Assembly: GCF_050876985.1 (NCBI RefSeq)
Contig: NZ_JBPAPP010000004.1
DNA: 64,000 nt
Source of the DNA: Halopseudomonas sp002296055
GTDB lineage: Bacteria > Pseudomonadota > Gammaproteobacteria > Pseudomonadales > Pseudomonadaceae
Reading direction: 5' to 3' (one strand)
Positions 42,579-50,405 of this stretch are shown one piece after another. The notes below the pieces were generated by a model that saw nothing but the letters and a program-made list of their open reading frames with translations, did not search any database and was not told where the DNA came from. The translations under genes were made by a program, and so were the position numbers. Position 1 is the first letter of the stretch. Each line of letters begins with the position of its first letter.

Positions 42579-42881
42579 ATGCCCACTGCCTCTACCAGCC
42601 GTGCCCTGGCTATCGCCGGCACACTGATGCTCGTCAGCCTGCCGGCCCACGCCTTGCGCTGCGGCACCGATATTGTCGATGAGGACGACCTGATGTTCGA
42701 GGTTGAACAGGCCTGCGGTCCGCCGCTATCGCGCCAGGTCATCGGCTACGTAGACAGCCTGGTCTACGGCGACCGCATTCGCGTCATGAACATTGAAGAG
42801 TGGATCTACAAGATCAACCGCAATCACTACAGTCTGGAGTTCGAGGGCAACCGTTTGCAGCGCATCACCCGCATTCGCTGA
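42579..42881 (+). CDS. DUF2845 secreted protein
   Basis: Small exported protein of 100 residues with a signal peptide ending near PAHA-LRCG. The mature domain (LRCGTDIVDEDD, VEQACGPPLSR, EEWIYKINRNHYSLEFEGNRL) is the DUF2845 pattern with two conserved cysteines. GGAGG lies before ATG 42579. Function unknown. Confidence 0.82.
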   Translation: MPTASTSRALAIAGTLMLVSLPAHALRCGTDIVDEDDLMFEVEQACGPPLSRQVIGYVDSLVYGDRIRVMNIEEWIYKINRNHYSLEFEGNRLQRITRIR

Positions 42882-42948
42882 ACTCAATAACAACAAGCGC
42901 ACTCCACAAGAGACATGCGCAATACATAACAGGCGAGGATACACCCAG

Positions 42949-43578
42949 ATGAGCAAGACACTGGTAATCGGCAGTACCGGCCAGATTGGCCGCCAATTGC
43001 TCCCCCTCATGCAGCAGGCTGGTCTGGAGACTGCGGCCTTGGCACGCAACCCGGCCAAGCTGGCGGACATCAGCGGAATCGAGATCATTGAGGGCGACCT
43101 GGAAGGCAACTTCGAGCAGGCGTTTGCCGGTTGCGACCGGGTGGTCTTTACCGCCGGCTCAGGCGCCAGCACCGGACCGGACAAAACCCTGCTGATCGAT
43201 CTGTGGGCCGCCCGCAAGGCAGTCGACTACGCCCTCAAGCACCACGTAAAACACTTTGTCATGGTCAGCGCGCGCGGCGCCGATAACCCAGACCGCGGCA
43301 ACTCGCCGATCAAACCCTATCTGGTCGCCAAATGCTTCGCCGATGAGTACCTGCAACGCTCCGGGGTGCCCTACACCATCCTGCGCCCAGGTCGGCTGAC
43401 CGATGACAATGCCACCGGCTGCATCACCACCCGTCGTCCGGAAGATCCGCAGCAACAACACATCACCCGCGCCGACACCGCGCGCATCATCGCCCATGTC
43501 ATCAAGAGCGGGCAAAGCAAGAACACGATCTACGAGCTGTATCAAGGTGCGACGCCGTTCGCTGATCTGATCGCCTGA
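42949..43578 (+). CDS. NAD(P)-binding Rossmann protein, atypical SDR (NmrA/YwnB-like)
   Basis: Protein of 209 residues. The nucleotide loop GSTGQIGRQLL is near residue 8 and VVFTAGSGAST near 67. A KHFVMVSARGAD stretch near 100 and YTILRPGRLTDD near 141 are typical of atypical SDR proteins related to nucleoside-diphosphate-sugar epimerases and NmrA. Catalysis or redox sensing are both possible. It stands alone, 67 bp after DUF2845. Confidence 0.85.
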   Translation: MSKTLVIGSTGQIGRQLLPLMQQAGLETAALARNPAKLADISGIEIIEGDLEGNFEQAFAGCDRVVFTAGSGASTGPDKTLLIDLWAARKAVDYALKHHVKHFVMVSARGADNPDRGNSPIKPYLVAKCFADEYLQRSGVPYTILRPGRLTDDNATGCITTRRPEDPQQQHITRADTARIIAHVIKSGQSKNTIYELYQGATPFADLIA

Positions 43579-43717
43579 GCCAGCCAGCGCACTGCCACCC
43601 GCGACCCTGCGTCGGTGCTCTGGCATACTCGGCAACCAGCAGGCACAGGCCGCGCTGGTTGCCACTCGGCCGCCACCATGCTGCCCGACCTGCACCGTCA
43701 TTTCAGGGAGGATTCGC

Positions 43718-44080
43718 ATGCAGTGTTTCAACCATCCGCACACCGCCGCCGTGGGCTTATGCAAATGCTGCAGTCGCGGGCTGTGCGGCGACTGCACAAG
43801 CGATCTGGGACACGGGCTGGCCTGCCGCGACCGCCATGAAGCGCAGGTCGAGGCGATGAACATGATCATCGAGAAGAACGCCCGCATCTACGCGGCGGCG
43901 CCGAAGAATATCCTCATTGGCCCGGTCTTTTTTCTGCTGCTGGGGCTGCTGTTTGCCGGCTTTGGCTACTTCAGGGCGGGCGGCATTACCCAGTTGCCCT
44001 TCCTGATGGGCCTGGCCTTTATCATCTTTGCCGTGGTGTCTTACGTACGCAGCCGAGCGCTGTTTCGTGAGGAGCCATGA
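43718..44080 (+). CDS. B-box-type zinc-finger membrane protein
   Basis: Protein of 120 residues. Residues 1-40 hold a Cys/His-rich B-box-like finger (CFNHPHTAAVGLCKCC, then GLCGDC and LACRDRH). Two transmembrane helices follow (about 67-85 and 90-110), then a basic end. B-box fingers are best known from eukaryotic proteins; bacterial membrane versions exist with no established role. Its stop overlaps the ATG of the next gene (44077), so it is probably in one operon with the following dehydrogenase-like gene. Confidence 0.75.
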   Translation: MQCFNHPHTAAVGLCKCCSRGLCGDCTSDLGHGLACRDRHEAQVEAMNMIIEKNARIYAAAPKNILIGPVFFLLLGLLFAGFGYFRAGGITQLPFLMGLAFIIFAVVSYVRSRALFREEP

Positions 44081-45207
44081 GCTGTCAGCGTATCCTGATT
44101 CTTGGCGGCTACGGCAACTTTGGTAAGCGCATCACCGAGACGCTGGCAGACACTGCCGATATAACGCTGATCATCGCTGGCCGCCGCAACGCGCCAGCGC
44201 AGCGCTTGCAGGCGCAGTTGCAAAACACCGCGCGCGCTCGCCTGGAAACAGCAGAGCTGGATCTGCACGCCGCCGATTTTGAAGCACGGCTGGCAGCGCT
44301 CAAACCCGACCTGGTGATTCATACCGGCGGCCCCTTCCAAGGCCAGGATTACCGCGTCCCACGGGCCTGCATCACCGCCGGCTGCCATTACATCGATCTG
44401 GCCGACGACCGCCGCTTTGTCTGCGATATCAGCCAGCTGGACGCCGAAGCACGTGCGGCGGGAGTACTGCTGGTCAGCGGCGCCAGCTCGGTGCCGGGGC
44501 TGTCGTCCTGTGTCATCGCTCACTATGCCGATCAGTTCAGTCGGCTCGACGATATCGATTTTGCGATTGCGCCCGGTAATCAGGCCGAGCGCGGCGAGGC
44601 AACGGTGCGCGGCATTCTTTCCTATACCGGCCACCCGATCCGGGTGTGGCAGGCGGGCCGCTGGCAGCAGGTGTACGGCTGGATGTCACTCCGGCGCCTG
44701 TACTTCGACGCCACCATCGGCCGCCGCCCACTGGCCAACGTTGATATTCCTGACCTGGAACTGCTGCCCGCCGCCTACCCCACAGTGCGCAGTGTGCGCT
44801 TTCAGGCCGGGCTGGAACTGGGCCTGCTGCACTACGGCATGTGGCTGATGGCAGGCATCGCGCGCATTGGCCTGGTGCGTGACTGGTCGCGCTGGAGCAA
44901 ACCCATCGTCCGCGCCAGCGAATGGTTCATCCGCTGGGGCACCGATACCGGCGGCATGCAGATCAACCTGCGCGGGCTGGACCACCAGCAACAGCCGCTG
45001 CACCTGAAATGGGTACTGGGCGCCACTGGGGGAATCGGGCCGTACATCCCGACGCTGTCGGCGCTGATCCTGGCCCGCCGGCTGATCAGCGGTGAGCTGA
45101 GCGAGCGCGGCGCCATGCCGTGCATGAACCTGTTCCCGCTGAGCGCCTTCGAGCAGGAAACCCAAGGGTTGGCCATTTATCACCAGCTGGAAACCCACCG
45201 TGGATAA
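44077..45207 (+). CDS. Saccharopine dehydrogenase-like NADP-binding protein
   Basis: Protein of 376 residues. The N-terminal Rossmann domain begins with ILILGGYGNFGKRI, and VIHTGGPFQGQDY near 87 and YIDLADDRRFVCD near 107 match saccharopine-dehydrogenase NADP-binding domains. The C-terminal half is unlike true lysine enzymes. Substrate unknown. It overlaps the B-box gene by 4 bp and the DUF2269 gene by 8 bp, forming a tight four-gene unit to 46061. Confidence 0.8.
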   Translation: MSCQRILILGGYGNFGKRITETLADTADITLIIAGRRNAPAQRLQAQLQNTARARLETAELDLHAADFEARLAALKPDLVIHTGGPFQGQDYRVPRACITAGCHYIDLADDRRFVCDISQLDAEARAAGVLLVSGASSVPGLSSCVIAHYADQFSRLDDIDFAIAPGNQAERGEATVRGILSYTGHPIRVWQAGRWQQVYGWMSLRRLYFDATIGRRPLANVDIPDLELLPAAYPTVRSVRFQAGLELGLLHYGMWLMAGIARIGLVRDWSRWSKPIVRASEWFIRWGTDTGGMQINLRGLDHQQQPLHLKWVLGATGGIGPYIPTLSALILARRLISGELSERGAMPCMNLFPLSAFEQETQGLAIYHQLETHRG

Positions 45208-45673
45208 CTACCTGCTGCTCAAGCTGCTGCATATCCTGGGCGCCGTGGTGTTGGCCGGCACCGGCAGCGGCATTGCCTTCTTCATGTTCATGGCCCACCG
45301 CAGCGGCAACGTGCAAGCCGTGGCGGTAACCACCCGCCACGTGGTGCTGGCCGACTGGCTGTTCACCGCGCCGGCCGTTGTGCTGCAGTTTGTCACCGGC
45401 CTGCTGCTGACCCATCGGCTGGGGTTCAGTCTGACCTCGCCCTGGTTTCTCAGCGTGATCGGCCTGTTCGTCTTCATCGGGCTGTGCTGGTTGCCGGTGG
45501 TCGCGATTCAATACCGCCTGCGCGCACTGGCCAATGAGGCGCTGGACACCGGCGTGCTGTCAGCCGCCTTTCATCAGCAGATGCGCTGGTGGACAGCGCT
45601 GGGCATACCCGCCTTCGCATCCATCCTGCTGCTGTTCTGGCTGATGGTATTCAAACCGCTGCCGCTGGTCTGA
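45200..45673 (+). CDS. DUF2269 integral membrane protein
   Basis: Hydrophobic protein of 157 residues starting with GTG at 45200, with about four transmembrane segments (about 8-28, 50-70, 85-105, 130-150). Landmarks such as LLKLLHILGAVVLAGTGSG and the WWTALGIPAF stretch fit DUF2269. Function unknown. It overlaps the previous gene and is followed 4 bp later by the DoxX-like gene. Confidence 0.8.
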   Translation: MDNYLLLKLLHILGAVVLAGTGSGIAFFMFMAHRSGNVQAVAVTTRHVVLADWLFTAPAVVLQFVTGLLLTHRLGFSLTSPWFLSVIGLFVFIGLCWLPVVAIQYRLRALANEALDTGVLSAAFHQQMRWWTALGIPAFASILLLFWLMVFKPLPLV

Positions 45674-45677
45674 GCCT

Positions 45678-46061
45678 ATGAGCAGAATCGAGCAATTACT
45701 TGCCCGCCTCAGCCTGGCTCTGCTCTGGCTGCTGACCGCTGCCGTCTCACTCACTGCAGGCAAAGCGATTGGCGTTGAGGTGCTGCGCAGCGCCAGCATC
45801 CCTGAAGCGCTGATCGACCCGCTGATCTGGGCGGGCAGCCTGCTGGATCTGGGCATTGGCCTGTGGCTACTGAGCGGCCGGGCGCTGCGGTGGTGTTGCA
45901 CACTGCAGCTGGTGGTTATTGTCGGCTATTCGCTACTGCTCAGCCTGATGGCGCCCGCATTCTGGCTGCATCCCTTTGGCCCATTGAGTAAAAACGTGCC
46001 TATTCTGGTCCTGATCTGGCTGCTGATGCGCCACCATGACAAGGCTGCTGCGCTGGCCTAA
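45678..46061 (+). CDS. DoxX-like family membrane protein
   Basis: Membrane protein of 127 residues with four predicted helices, the DoxX-like pattern (LLWLLTAAVSLTAG, LLDLGIGLWLLSG, and a final segment before RHHDK). DoxX-like proteins are often found near redox enzymes. Last gene of the unit starting at 43718. Its end nearly meets the GFA-type gene. Confidence 0.75.
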   Translation: MSRIEQLLARLSLALLWLLTAAVSLTAGKAIGVEVLRSASIPEALIDPLIWAGSLLDLGIGLWLLSGRALRWCCTLQLVVIVGYSLLLSLMAPAFWLHPFGPLSKNVPILVLIWLLMRHHDKAAALA

Positions 46062-46095
46062 GGTGAAAGCAACACCCACCCGCCGGAGCCATACC

Positions 46096-46518
46096 ATGAC
46101 ACACGCCAAGCCCCTTGAAGGCCGCTGCCTGTGTGGCGCAGTCAGTGTCAGCGCCATACTCTCCCACCGTGACCTCGGTGCCTGCCACTGCACCACTTGC
46201 CGACGCTGGGGCGGCGGGCCGCTGCTGGCGGTGGAGTGCGAGGATCAGGTCACCTTCAGCGGCGAAGCGCAGATTGGCGTTTACGCTTCATCAGACTGGG
46301 CCGAGCGCGGCTTCTGCAAGGTTTGCGGTACCCACCTGTTCTATCGGCTACGCGAGCAAGCTTTCTACGCCCTACCGGTTGGGCTGTTTGACGAACAGCA
46401 AGGCTGGGACTTGAATCGCGAAGTCTTTATCGATCAGAAGCCGAGCTACTACGGTTTTGCCCAGCCGACCCTGCAGCTCACCGGCGAAGAGCTGTTTGCC
46501 CTGCACGGCGCCAGCTGA
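46096..46518 (+). CDS. GFA-family zinc-dependent carbon-sulfur lyase-like protein
   Basis: Protein of 140 residues with the GFA (glutathione-dependent formaldehyde-activating) zinc sites: GRCLCGAV near residue 9, CHCTTCRRW near 30 and CKVCGTHLFYR near 76. The domain binds zinc and, in the founding enzyme, catalyses glutathione-formaldehyde addition; many members have unknown substrates. GGAG lies before ATG 46096. Confidence 0.85.
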   Translation: MTHAKPLEGRCLCGAVSVSAILSHRDLGACHCTTCRRWGGGPLLAVECEDQVTFSGEAQIGVYASSDWAERGFCKVCGTHLFYRLREQAFYALPVGLFDEQQGWDLNREVFIDQKPSYYGFAQPTLQLTGEELFALHGAS

Positions 46519-46634
46519 CCATAAACCATCCTTATGGCCCGACAATCTCCCCCATTGGAAGCATTGACGGCTCAGGCGCCTGCGCGGAGTCTGTCCACTG
46601 CGCTTCCCAACAACAGCAACAAAAGGATCATGCG

Positions 46635-47015
46635 ATGTTCAGTCACATCATGCTCGGCGCCGACGATCTGGAAAAATCCAAAGCCTTCTACGACGCGACC
46701 CTGGGCGTTACCGGCTGCAAGCCCGGCTTTACCGACCCCAAAGGGCGCATCTTTTACATCACCCCGACCGGCGTCTTTGCCATCACCAAGCCGATCGACG
46801 GTGAGGCAGCCAGCTGCGGTAACGGCAGCACCATTGGGTTTGCCATGGACAGCCCCGAGCAAGCCGATGCCTGGCACGCTGCAGGTCTGGCCAATGGCGG
46901 CACTGCCTGTGAAGACCCGCCGGGCGTACGCGAGGGTGCCGGCATGAAGCTGTATCTGGCCTACCTGCGTGACCCGTCCGGCAACAAGCTCTGCGCCATG
47001 TACCGCATGCCCTGA
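46635..47015 (+). CDS. VOC-family (glyoxalase/dioxygenase fold) protein
   Basis: Protein of 126 residues. MFSHIMLGADDLEKSKAFYDATLG is the opening of the VOC fold, and YLAYLRDPSGNKLCAMY the closing strand with the metal-site region. It is a one-domain member that would dimerise. Metal ligands appear to be His4 and a late acidic or polar site. Substrate unknown. AAAAGGA lies before the ATG. Confidence 0.85.
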   Translation: MFSHIMLGADDLEKSKAFYDATLGVTGCKPGFTDPKGRIFYITPTGVFAITKPIDGEAASCGNGSTIGFAMDSPEQADAWHAAGLANGGTACEDPPGVREGAGMKLYLAYLRDPSGNKLCAMYRMP

Positions 47016-47039
47016 GGTCTTCTCTGTTGTCGGCAAGGC

Positions 47040-47068
47040 AATCCGGCTGGCGTCGCCGCGGCCGGATT
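47040..47068 (+). terminator. Stem-loop after VOC gene, possible terminator
   Basis: AATCCGGC (47040-47047) and GCCGGATT (47061-47068) form a perfect 8-bp stem with a 13-nt loop, 24 bp after the stop. No T-run follows, so termination is uncertain. Confidence 0.4.
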
Positions 47069-47150
47069 GCGCACAACCCGGCAAAAAATAACAGTCTGTT
47101 CCAGCGCTCCCAGCCTGCGTAACATCGCCTGATCAACCGAGGCGCCGCGC

Positions 47151-47483
47151 ATGCATCACTGGGTCTACCTGATTATCGCTATCGTATCTGAGGTGGTTGC
47201 CACCTCTGCTCTGAAAGCCAGTACCGGCTTCAGCAAACCCCTACCCTCAGCCCTCGTGGTGGTTGGCTATCTGGTGTCGTTCTACTTTCTTTCGCTGACG
47301 CTGAAGACCATTCCGGTTGGCGTTGCCTATGCCATCTGGTCAGGCGTGGGCGTGGTGCTGATCTCTGTGGTGGCCTGGCTGTTGTACGGGCAAAAGCTGG
47401 ACCTGCCGGCACTGATCGGCATGGGCCTGATCATCAGCGGCGTTATGGTCATCAACCTGTTTTCTAACACCGCCGGGCACTGA
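47151..47483 (+). CDS. Small multidrug resistance (SMR) family transporter
   Basis: Four-helix membrane protein of 110 residues. The essential proton/substrate Glu14 is in IIAIVSEVVATSALK, and AYAIWSGVGVVLISVVAW near 63 is the conserved third-helix region. SMR proteins export quaternary cations as antiparallel dimers in exchange for protons. The pattern fits the EmrE/QacE branch. It converges on the HxlR gene with one base between the stop codons. Confidence 0.9.
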   Translation: MHHWVYLIIAIVSEVVATSALKASTGFSKPLPSALVVVGYLVSFYFLSLTLKTIPVGVAYAIWSGVGVVLISVVAWLLYGQKLDLPALIGMGLIISGVMVINLFSNTAGH

Positions 47484-47484
47484 C

Positions 47485-47964
47485 TCAGCCCGCCACCAGC
47501 CGCTGTGCATCCTCACCAAAGGCCGCGGCGGGCCGTGCTTCGATATCCCGCGCACCCACCGGCTCGGCGCATTCAGAGCACACCATCACCGGTTTCATGC
47601 GCTGACCACAGCCCTTGTGGTAATGCTCGATGGGCGCGCCACGCTCATCGGCCATCCAGGTGTCGCCCCAGCTGACCAGCGAGAGAATCACCGGATGCAG
47701 GGCCAGCCCCTTGTCGGTCAGCCGATATTCCTCACGCAGCGGTTTTTGCTGGTAGGGCACCTTGACCAGCACCTCATGTTCGACCAGTTTTTTCAAACGG
47801 TCAGCCAGCAGGTGGCGGGTCAGGCCGATACGCCGCTCAAAGGCATCGAAGCGCCGCACACCTAAAAAGCAGTCGCGCAGAATCAGCAGCGTCCAGCGGT
47901 CGCCAACCACAGCAAGCGTGCGGGACATGGAGCAGGGTTGGTCGCCAAGTTCTTCCCAGCGCAT
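47485..47964 (-). CDS. HxlR-family transcriptional regulator
   Basis: Winged-helix regulator of 159 residues from ATG 47964, with GGAGGA upstream. CSMSRTLAVVGDRWTLLILRD near residue 12 is the family signature, and Cys12 could be redox-active. RFDAFERRIGLTRHLLADRLKKL is the recognition region. A C-terminal extension (about 105-159) adds a possible metal site, with C in HKGCGQR and MVCSECAEP. It diverges from an SDR gene across paired 15-bp operator-like repeats. Confidence 0.88.
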   Translation of the reverse strand: MRWEELGDQPCSMSRTLAVVGDRWTLLILRDCFLGVRRFDAFERRIGLTRHLLADRLKKLVEHEVLVKVPYQQKPLREEYRLTDKGLALHPVILSLVSWGDTWMADERGAPIEHYHKGCGQRMKPVMVCSECAEPVGARDIEARPAAAFGEDAQRLVAG

Positions 47965-48005
47965 GAATAAATCCTCCGAGTCAGAACGCAAGAATAGTTT
48001 GACAA

Positions 48006-48049
48006 GTTCCAAAATGAAACCCACTATCGAGTCAGTTCCAAAAAAGAAC
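48006..48049. promoter_or_regulatory. Two operator-like inverted repeats between HxlR and SDR genes
   Basis: GTTCCAAAATGAAAC (48006-48020) and GTTCCAAAAAAGAAC (48035-48049) are similar GTTC/GAAC palindromes 29 bp apart, start to start. They lie in the divergent gap of the HxlR regulator and its neighbour, so HxlR is the likely binder. Confidence 0.7.
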
Positions 48050-48072
48050 CATAGATAACTGAGGACTTTGCC

Positions 48073-48804
48073 ATGACCACACCCGCCCCTGTAGCCGTTG
48101 TCATCGGCGCCGGTGACGCCACCGGTGGCGCCATTGCCCGTCGCTTTGCCCGTGAAGGCTTTACCCTCTGCGTGACCCGCCGCAACGCCGATAGCCTGAC
48201 CGAGCTGGTCAACCAAATCGAAGCTGACGGCGGCAAGGCCCATGCCTTTGGCTGCGATGCCCGCAGCGAAGAGGAAATGGTGGGGCTGTTCGAGCAGATC
48301 GAACGTGAGATTGGCCCGGTTGAGGTCGCCATCTTCAACATTGGCGCGAATGTGCGCTTTGGCATTACCGAAACCACCGCGCGCGTCTATCGCAAGGTCT
48401 GGGAAATGGCGGGCTTTGCCGGTTTTCTTACCGGACGTGAGGCTGCCAAGGTGATGCTACCGCGTGGCAAGGGCACCATCATCTTCACCGGTGCCACCGC
48501 CTCGCTGCGCGGCGGCTCGGGCTTCTCCGCCTTTGCCGGTGCCAAGTTCGCGCTGCGCGCGTTGGCCCAGAGCATGGCCCGCGAGCTGGGGCCGCAGGGC
48601 ATCCATGTCGCCCATCCGATCATCGACGGCGCTATCGATACCGCCTTTATCCGCGACAACTTCCCCGAGCGCTATGCCCTGAAAGATCAAGATGGCATCC
48701 TCAACCCCGACCATATTGCCGACCAGTACTGGGCGATTCACGCCCAGCCGCGCGACAGCTGGACCCATGAACTGGATCTGCGCCCCTGGCTGGAAACCTT
48801 TTAA
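48073..48804 (+). CDS. SDR-family oxidoreductase with Phe in place of catalytic Tyr
   Basis: Classical-SDR-like protein of 243 residues. The cofactor loop is VVIGAGDATGGAIARRFA near residue 9, and NIGAN near 89 matches NNAG. The active-site stretch reads SGFSAFAGAKFALRAL, where F replaces the Tyr of YxxxK while Ser and Lys remain. The start 48073 gives MTTPAPVAV. It is the probable target of the divergent HxlR regulator and sits before a DsbA-fold isomerase. Confidence 0.85.
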   Translation: MTTPAPVAVVIGAGDATGGAIARRFAREGFTLCVTRRNADSLTELVNQIEADGGKAHAFGCDARSEEEMVGLFEQIEREIGPVEVAIFNIGANVRFGITETTARVYRKVWEMAGFAGFLTGREAAKVMLPRGKGTIIFTGATASLRGGSGFSAFAGAKFALRALAQSMARELGPQGIHVAHPIIDGAIDTAFIRDNFPERYALKDQDGILNPDHIADQYWAIHAQPRDSWTHELDLRPWLETF

Positions 48805-48842
48805 AACCGCACCGATTAATCCCCCTGCCAAGAGAGACACCC

Positions 48843-49430
48843 ATGAGCAAAACCATCGAGTTCTACTTCGACGTCGGCAGCCCGGCGAGCTATCTGGCCT
48901 GGCGCCAGCTGCCCGTCATCGCCGAGCGCACCGGCGCCACCCTTGTGCTCAAGCCGATGCTGCTGGGCGGCGTCTTCATGGCGACCGGCAATAGCTCTCC
49001 GGCCACCGTGCCAGCCAAGGGCGCCTACTCGCGCATCGATATGCAGCGCTTCGCCAACCGCTACGGCGTCACCCTGAATCAAAACCCCTTCTTTCCGATC
49101 AACACCCTGCAACTGATGCGCGGCATCACCGCGTATCAGGGCAGCGCCGAGTTCGACCGTCTGCTCACGGCCATTTTCGAGGCCATGTGGGTCCGCGAGC
49201 TGAACATGGGTGAACCGCAGGTGGTGGGCCAGGTGCTGGTAGAAGCCGGCTTTGACCCGGCCGAGGTGATGGCCAAGGCCAGCGACCCGGCCGTCAAGGA
49301 ACAACTAAAACAGGCGACAGAGGAAGCGATTGGCCGTGGTGTGTTCGGCGCGCCAACCTGCTTTGTCGAGGGTGAAATGTTCTTCGGCCAGGACCGTCTG
49401 GACTGGGTCGAGGCAGCCGCACGCGGCTGA
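48843..49430 (+). CDS. DsbA-fold isomerase, 2-hydroxychromene-2-carboxylate isomerase-like
   Basis: Glutathione-S-transferase kappa/DsbA-like protein of 195 residues. EFYFDVGSPASYLAWRQLP near residue 6 is the family start, with Ser in place of a redox cysteine. GVFGAPTCFVEGEMFFGQDRLDWVE near 163 is the C-terminal signature. Relatives isomerise hydroxychromene carboxylates in naphthalene breakdown, but no such pathway is nearby. AAGAGAG lies upstream. The start is 38 bp after the SDR gene, likely same transcript. Confidence 0.88.
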   Translation: MSKTIEFYFDVGSPASYLAWRQLPVIAERTGATLVLKPMLLGGVFMATGNSSPATVPAKGAYSRIDMQRFANRYGVTLNQNPFFPINTLQLMRGITAYQGSAEFDRLLTAIFEAMWVRELNMGEPQVVGQVLVEAGFDPAEVMAKASDPAVKEQLKQATEEAIGRGVFGAPTCFVEGEMFFGQDRLDWVEAAARG

Positions 49431-49606
49431 AGAAACAACGCCGACGGCAGCCCGCCACTGCCGTCGGTCGTCTGGCCCAAACAGGCCCGCTGAAAACCAT
49501 TGACGACCACCCCGGCGAAGCCTACATTCGCCAGCGATGAGCAGTGTTCCGGCGTCCTGCCCCTGCTCAGGGATTCCCTGTCCCACCCTTTCCTCTGGAT
49601 ACTCGA

Positions 49607-49954
49607 ATGCTGTCCCTTGCGCTCAAGTGTGTGCTGGGTGCGCTCGCCGTGCTGATGATTGCACTGCTGGCAAAAACCAGAAGTTTCTATATCGCCGGGC
49701 TGGTGCCGCTGTTCCCGACGTTCGCCATCATTGCCCACTACATTGTGGGCAGCGAGCGACTGGCCAGCGACCTGCGCAGCACCGCTATCTTCGGACTGTG
49801 GTCGCTATTGCCCTACGCAGCGTATCTGTTTTCGATTGTGCTATTGAGCGAGCGCTTCACACTGGTGGTGACACTCACCCTTGGCGCACTGGCGTGGGCG
49901 ACGGCGGCAGGCCTGCTGCTGACCGTCTGGACGCGGGTGTATCCGGCTGTCTGA
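49607..49954 (+). CDS. glpM: GlpM family membrane protein
   Basis: Hydrophobic protein of 115 residues with four transmembrane segments. FYIAGLVPLFPTFAIIAHYIVGSE is the hallmark shared with Pseudomonas GlpM, which has been linked to alginate production and membrane function. The start ATG 49607 gives MLSLALKCVLGAL; a longer frame to 49544 is not family-like. The rest of the glp locus is not here. It converges with dtd. Confidence 0.85.
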   Translation: MLSLALKCVLGALAVLMIALLAKTRSFYIAGLVPLFPTFAIIAHYIVGSERLASDLRSTAIFGLWSLLPYAAYLFSIVLLSERFTLVVTLTLGALAWATAAGLLLTVWTRVYPAV

Positions 49955-49966
49955 GCCAGTGCCCGA

Positions 49967-50404
49967 TCACACCTCAAGCAGGAAGGTGACCGGACCATCG
50001 TTGACCAGATGCACCTGCATATCGGCACCAAAGCGGCCGGTTGCCACTTGCGGGTGCAGAGCGCGGGCCTGCGCAACCAGATAGTCGAACAGCGCCTCAG
50101 CGCGATCCGGTGGCGCAGCGGTAGAGAAGCCGGGGCGACGCCCCTTGCGGGTGTCGGCGGCCAAGGTGAACTGGGACACCAGCAGCAGGCCGCCCTGCAC
50201 GTCAGTCAGTGAATCGTTCATGCGCCCGTCAGCGTCGGTGAACACACGGTATTCCAGCAGCCGCTTGAGCAGCTTGTCGGCACTGGCCTCAAGGTCCTGC
50301 GGCTCGATGCCAACCAGCACCAACAGGCCCTGATCAATCGAGCCGACAATCTCCCCTTCCACCTCAACCCGGGCCTGACTGACCCGTTGCAGCAATCCCT
50401 TCAT
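49967..50404 (-). CDS. dtd: D-aminoacyl-tRNA deacylase
   Basis: Removes D-amino acids from mischarged tRNA; 145 residues, the standard length. MKGLLQRVSQARVEVEGE is the usual start, and LLVSQFTLAADTRKGRRPGF near 75 carries the SQxT catalytic motif. VHLVNDGPVTFLLEV closes the protein with the Gly-cisPro-like NxGP motif. The start follows the pip stop by one base, so the two genes are probably co-transcribed. Confidence 0.97.
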   Translation of the reverse strand: MKGLLQRVSQARVEVEGEIVGSIDQGLLVLVGIEPQDLEASADKLLKRLLEYRVFTDADGRMNDSLTDVQGGLLLVSQFTLAADTRKGRRPGFSTAAPPDRAEALFDYLVAQARALHPQVATGRFGADMQVHLVNDGPVTFLLEV

Positions 50405-50405
50405 G

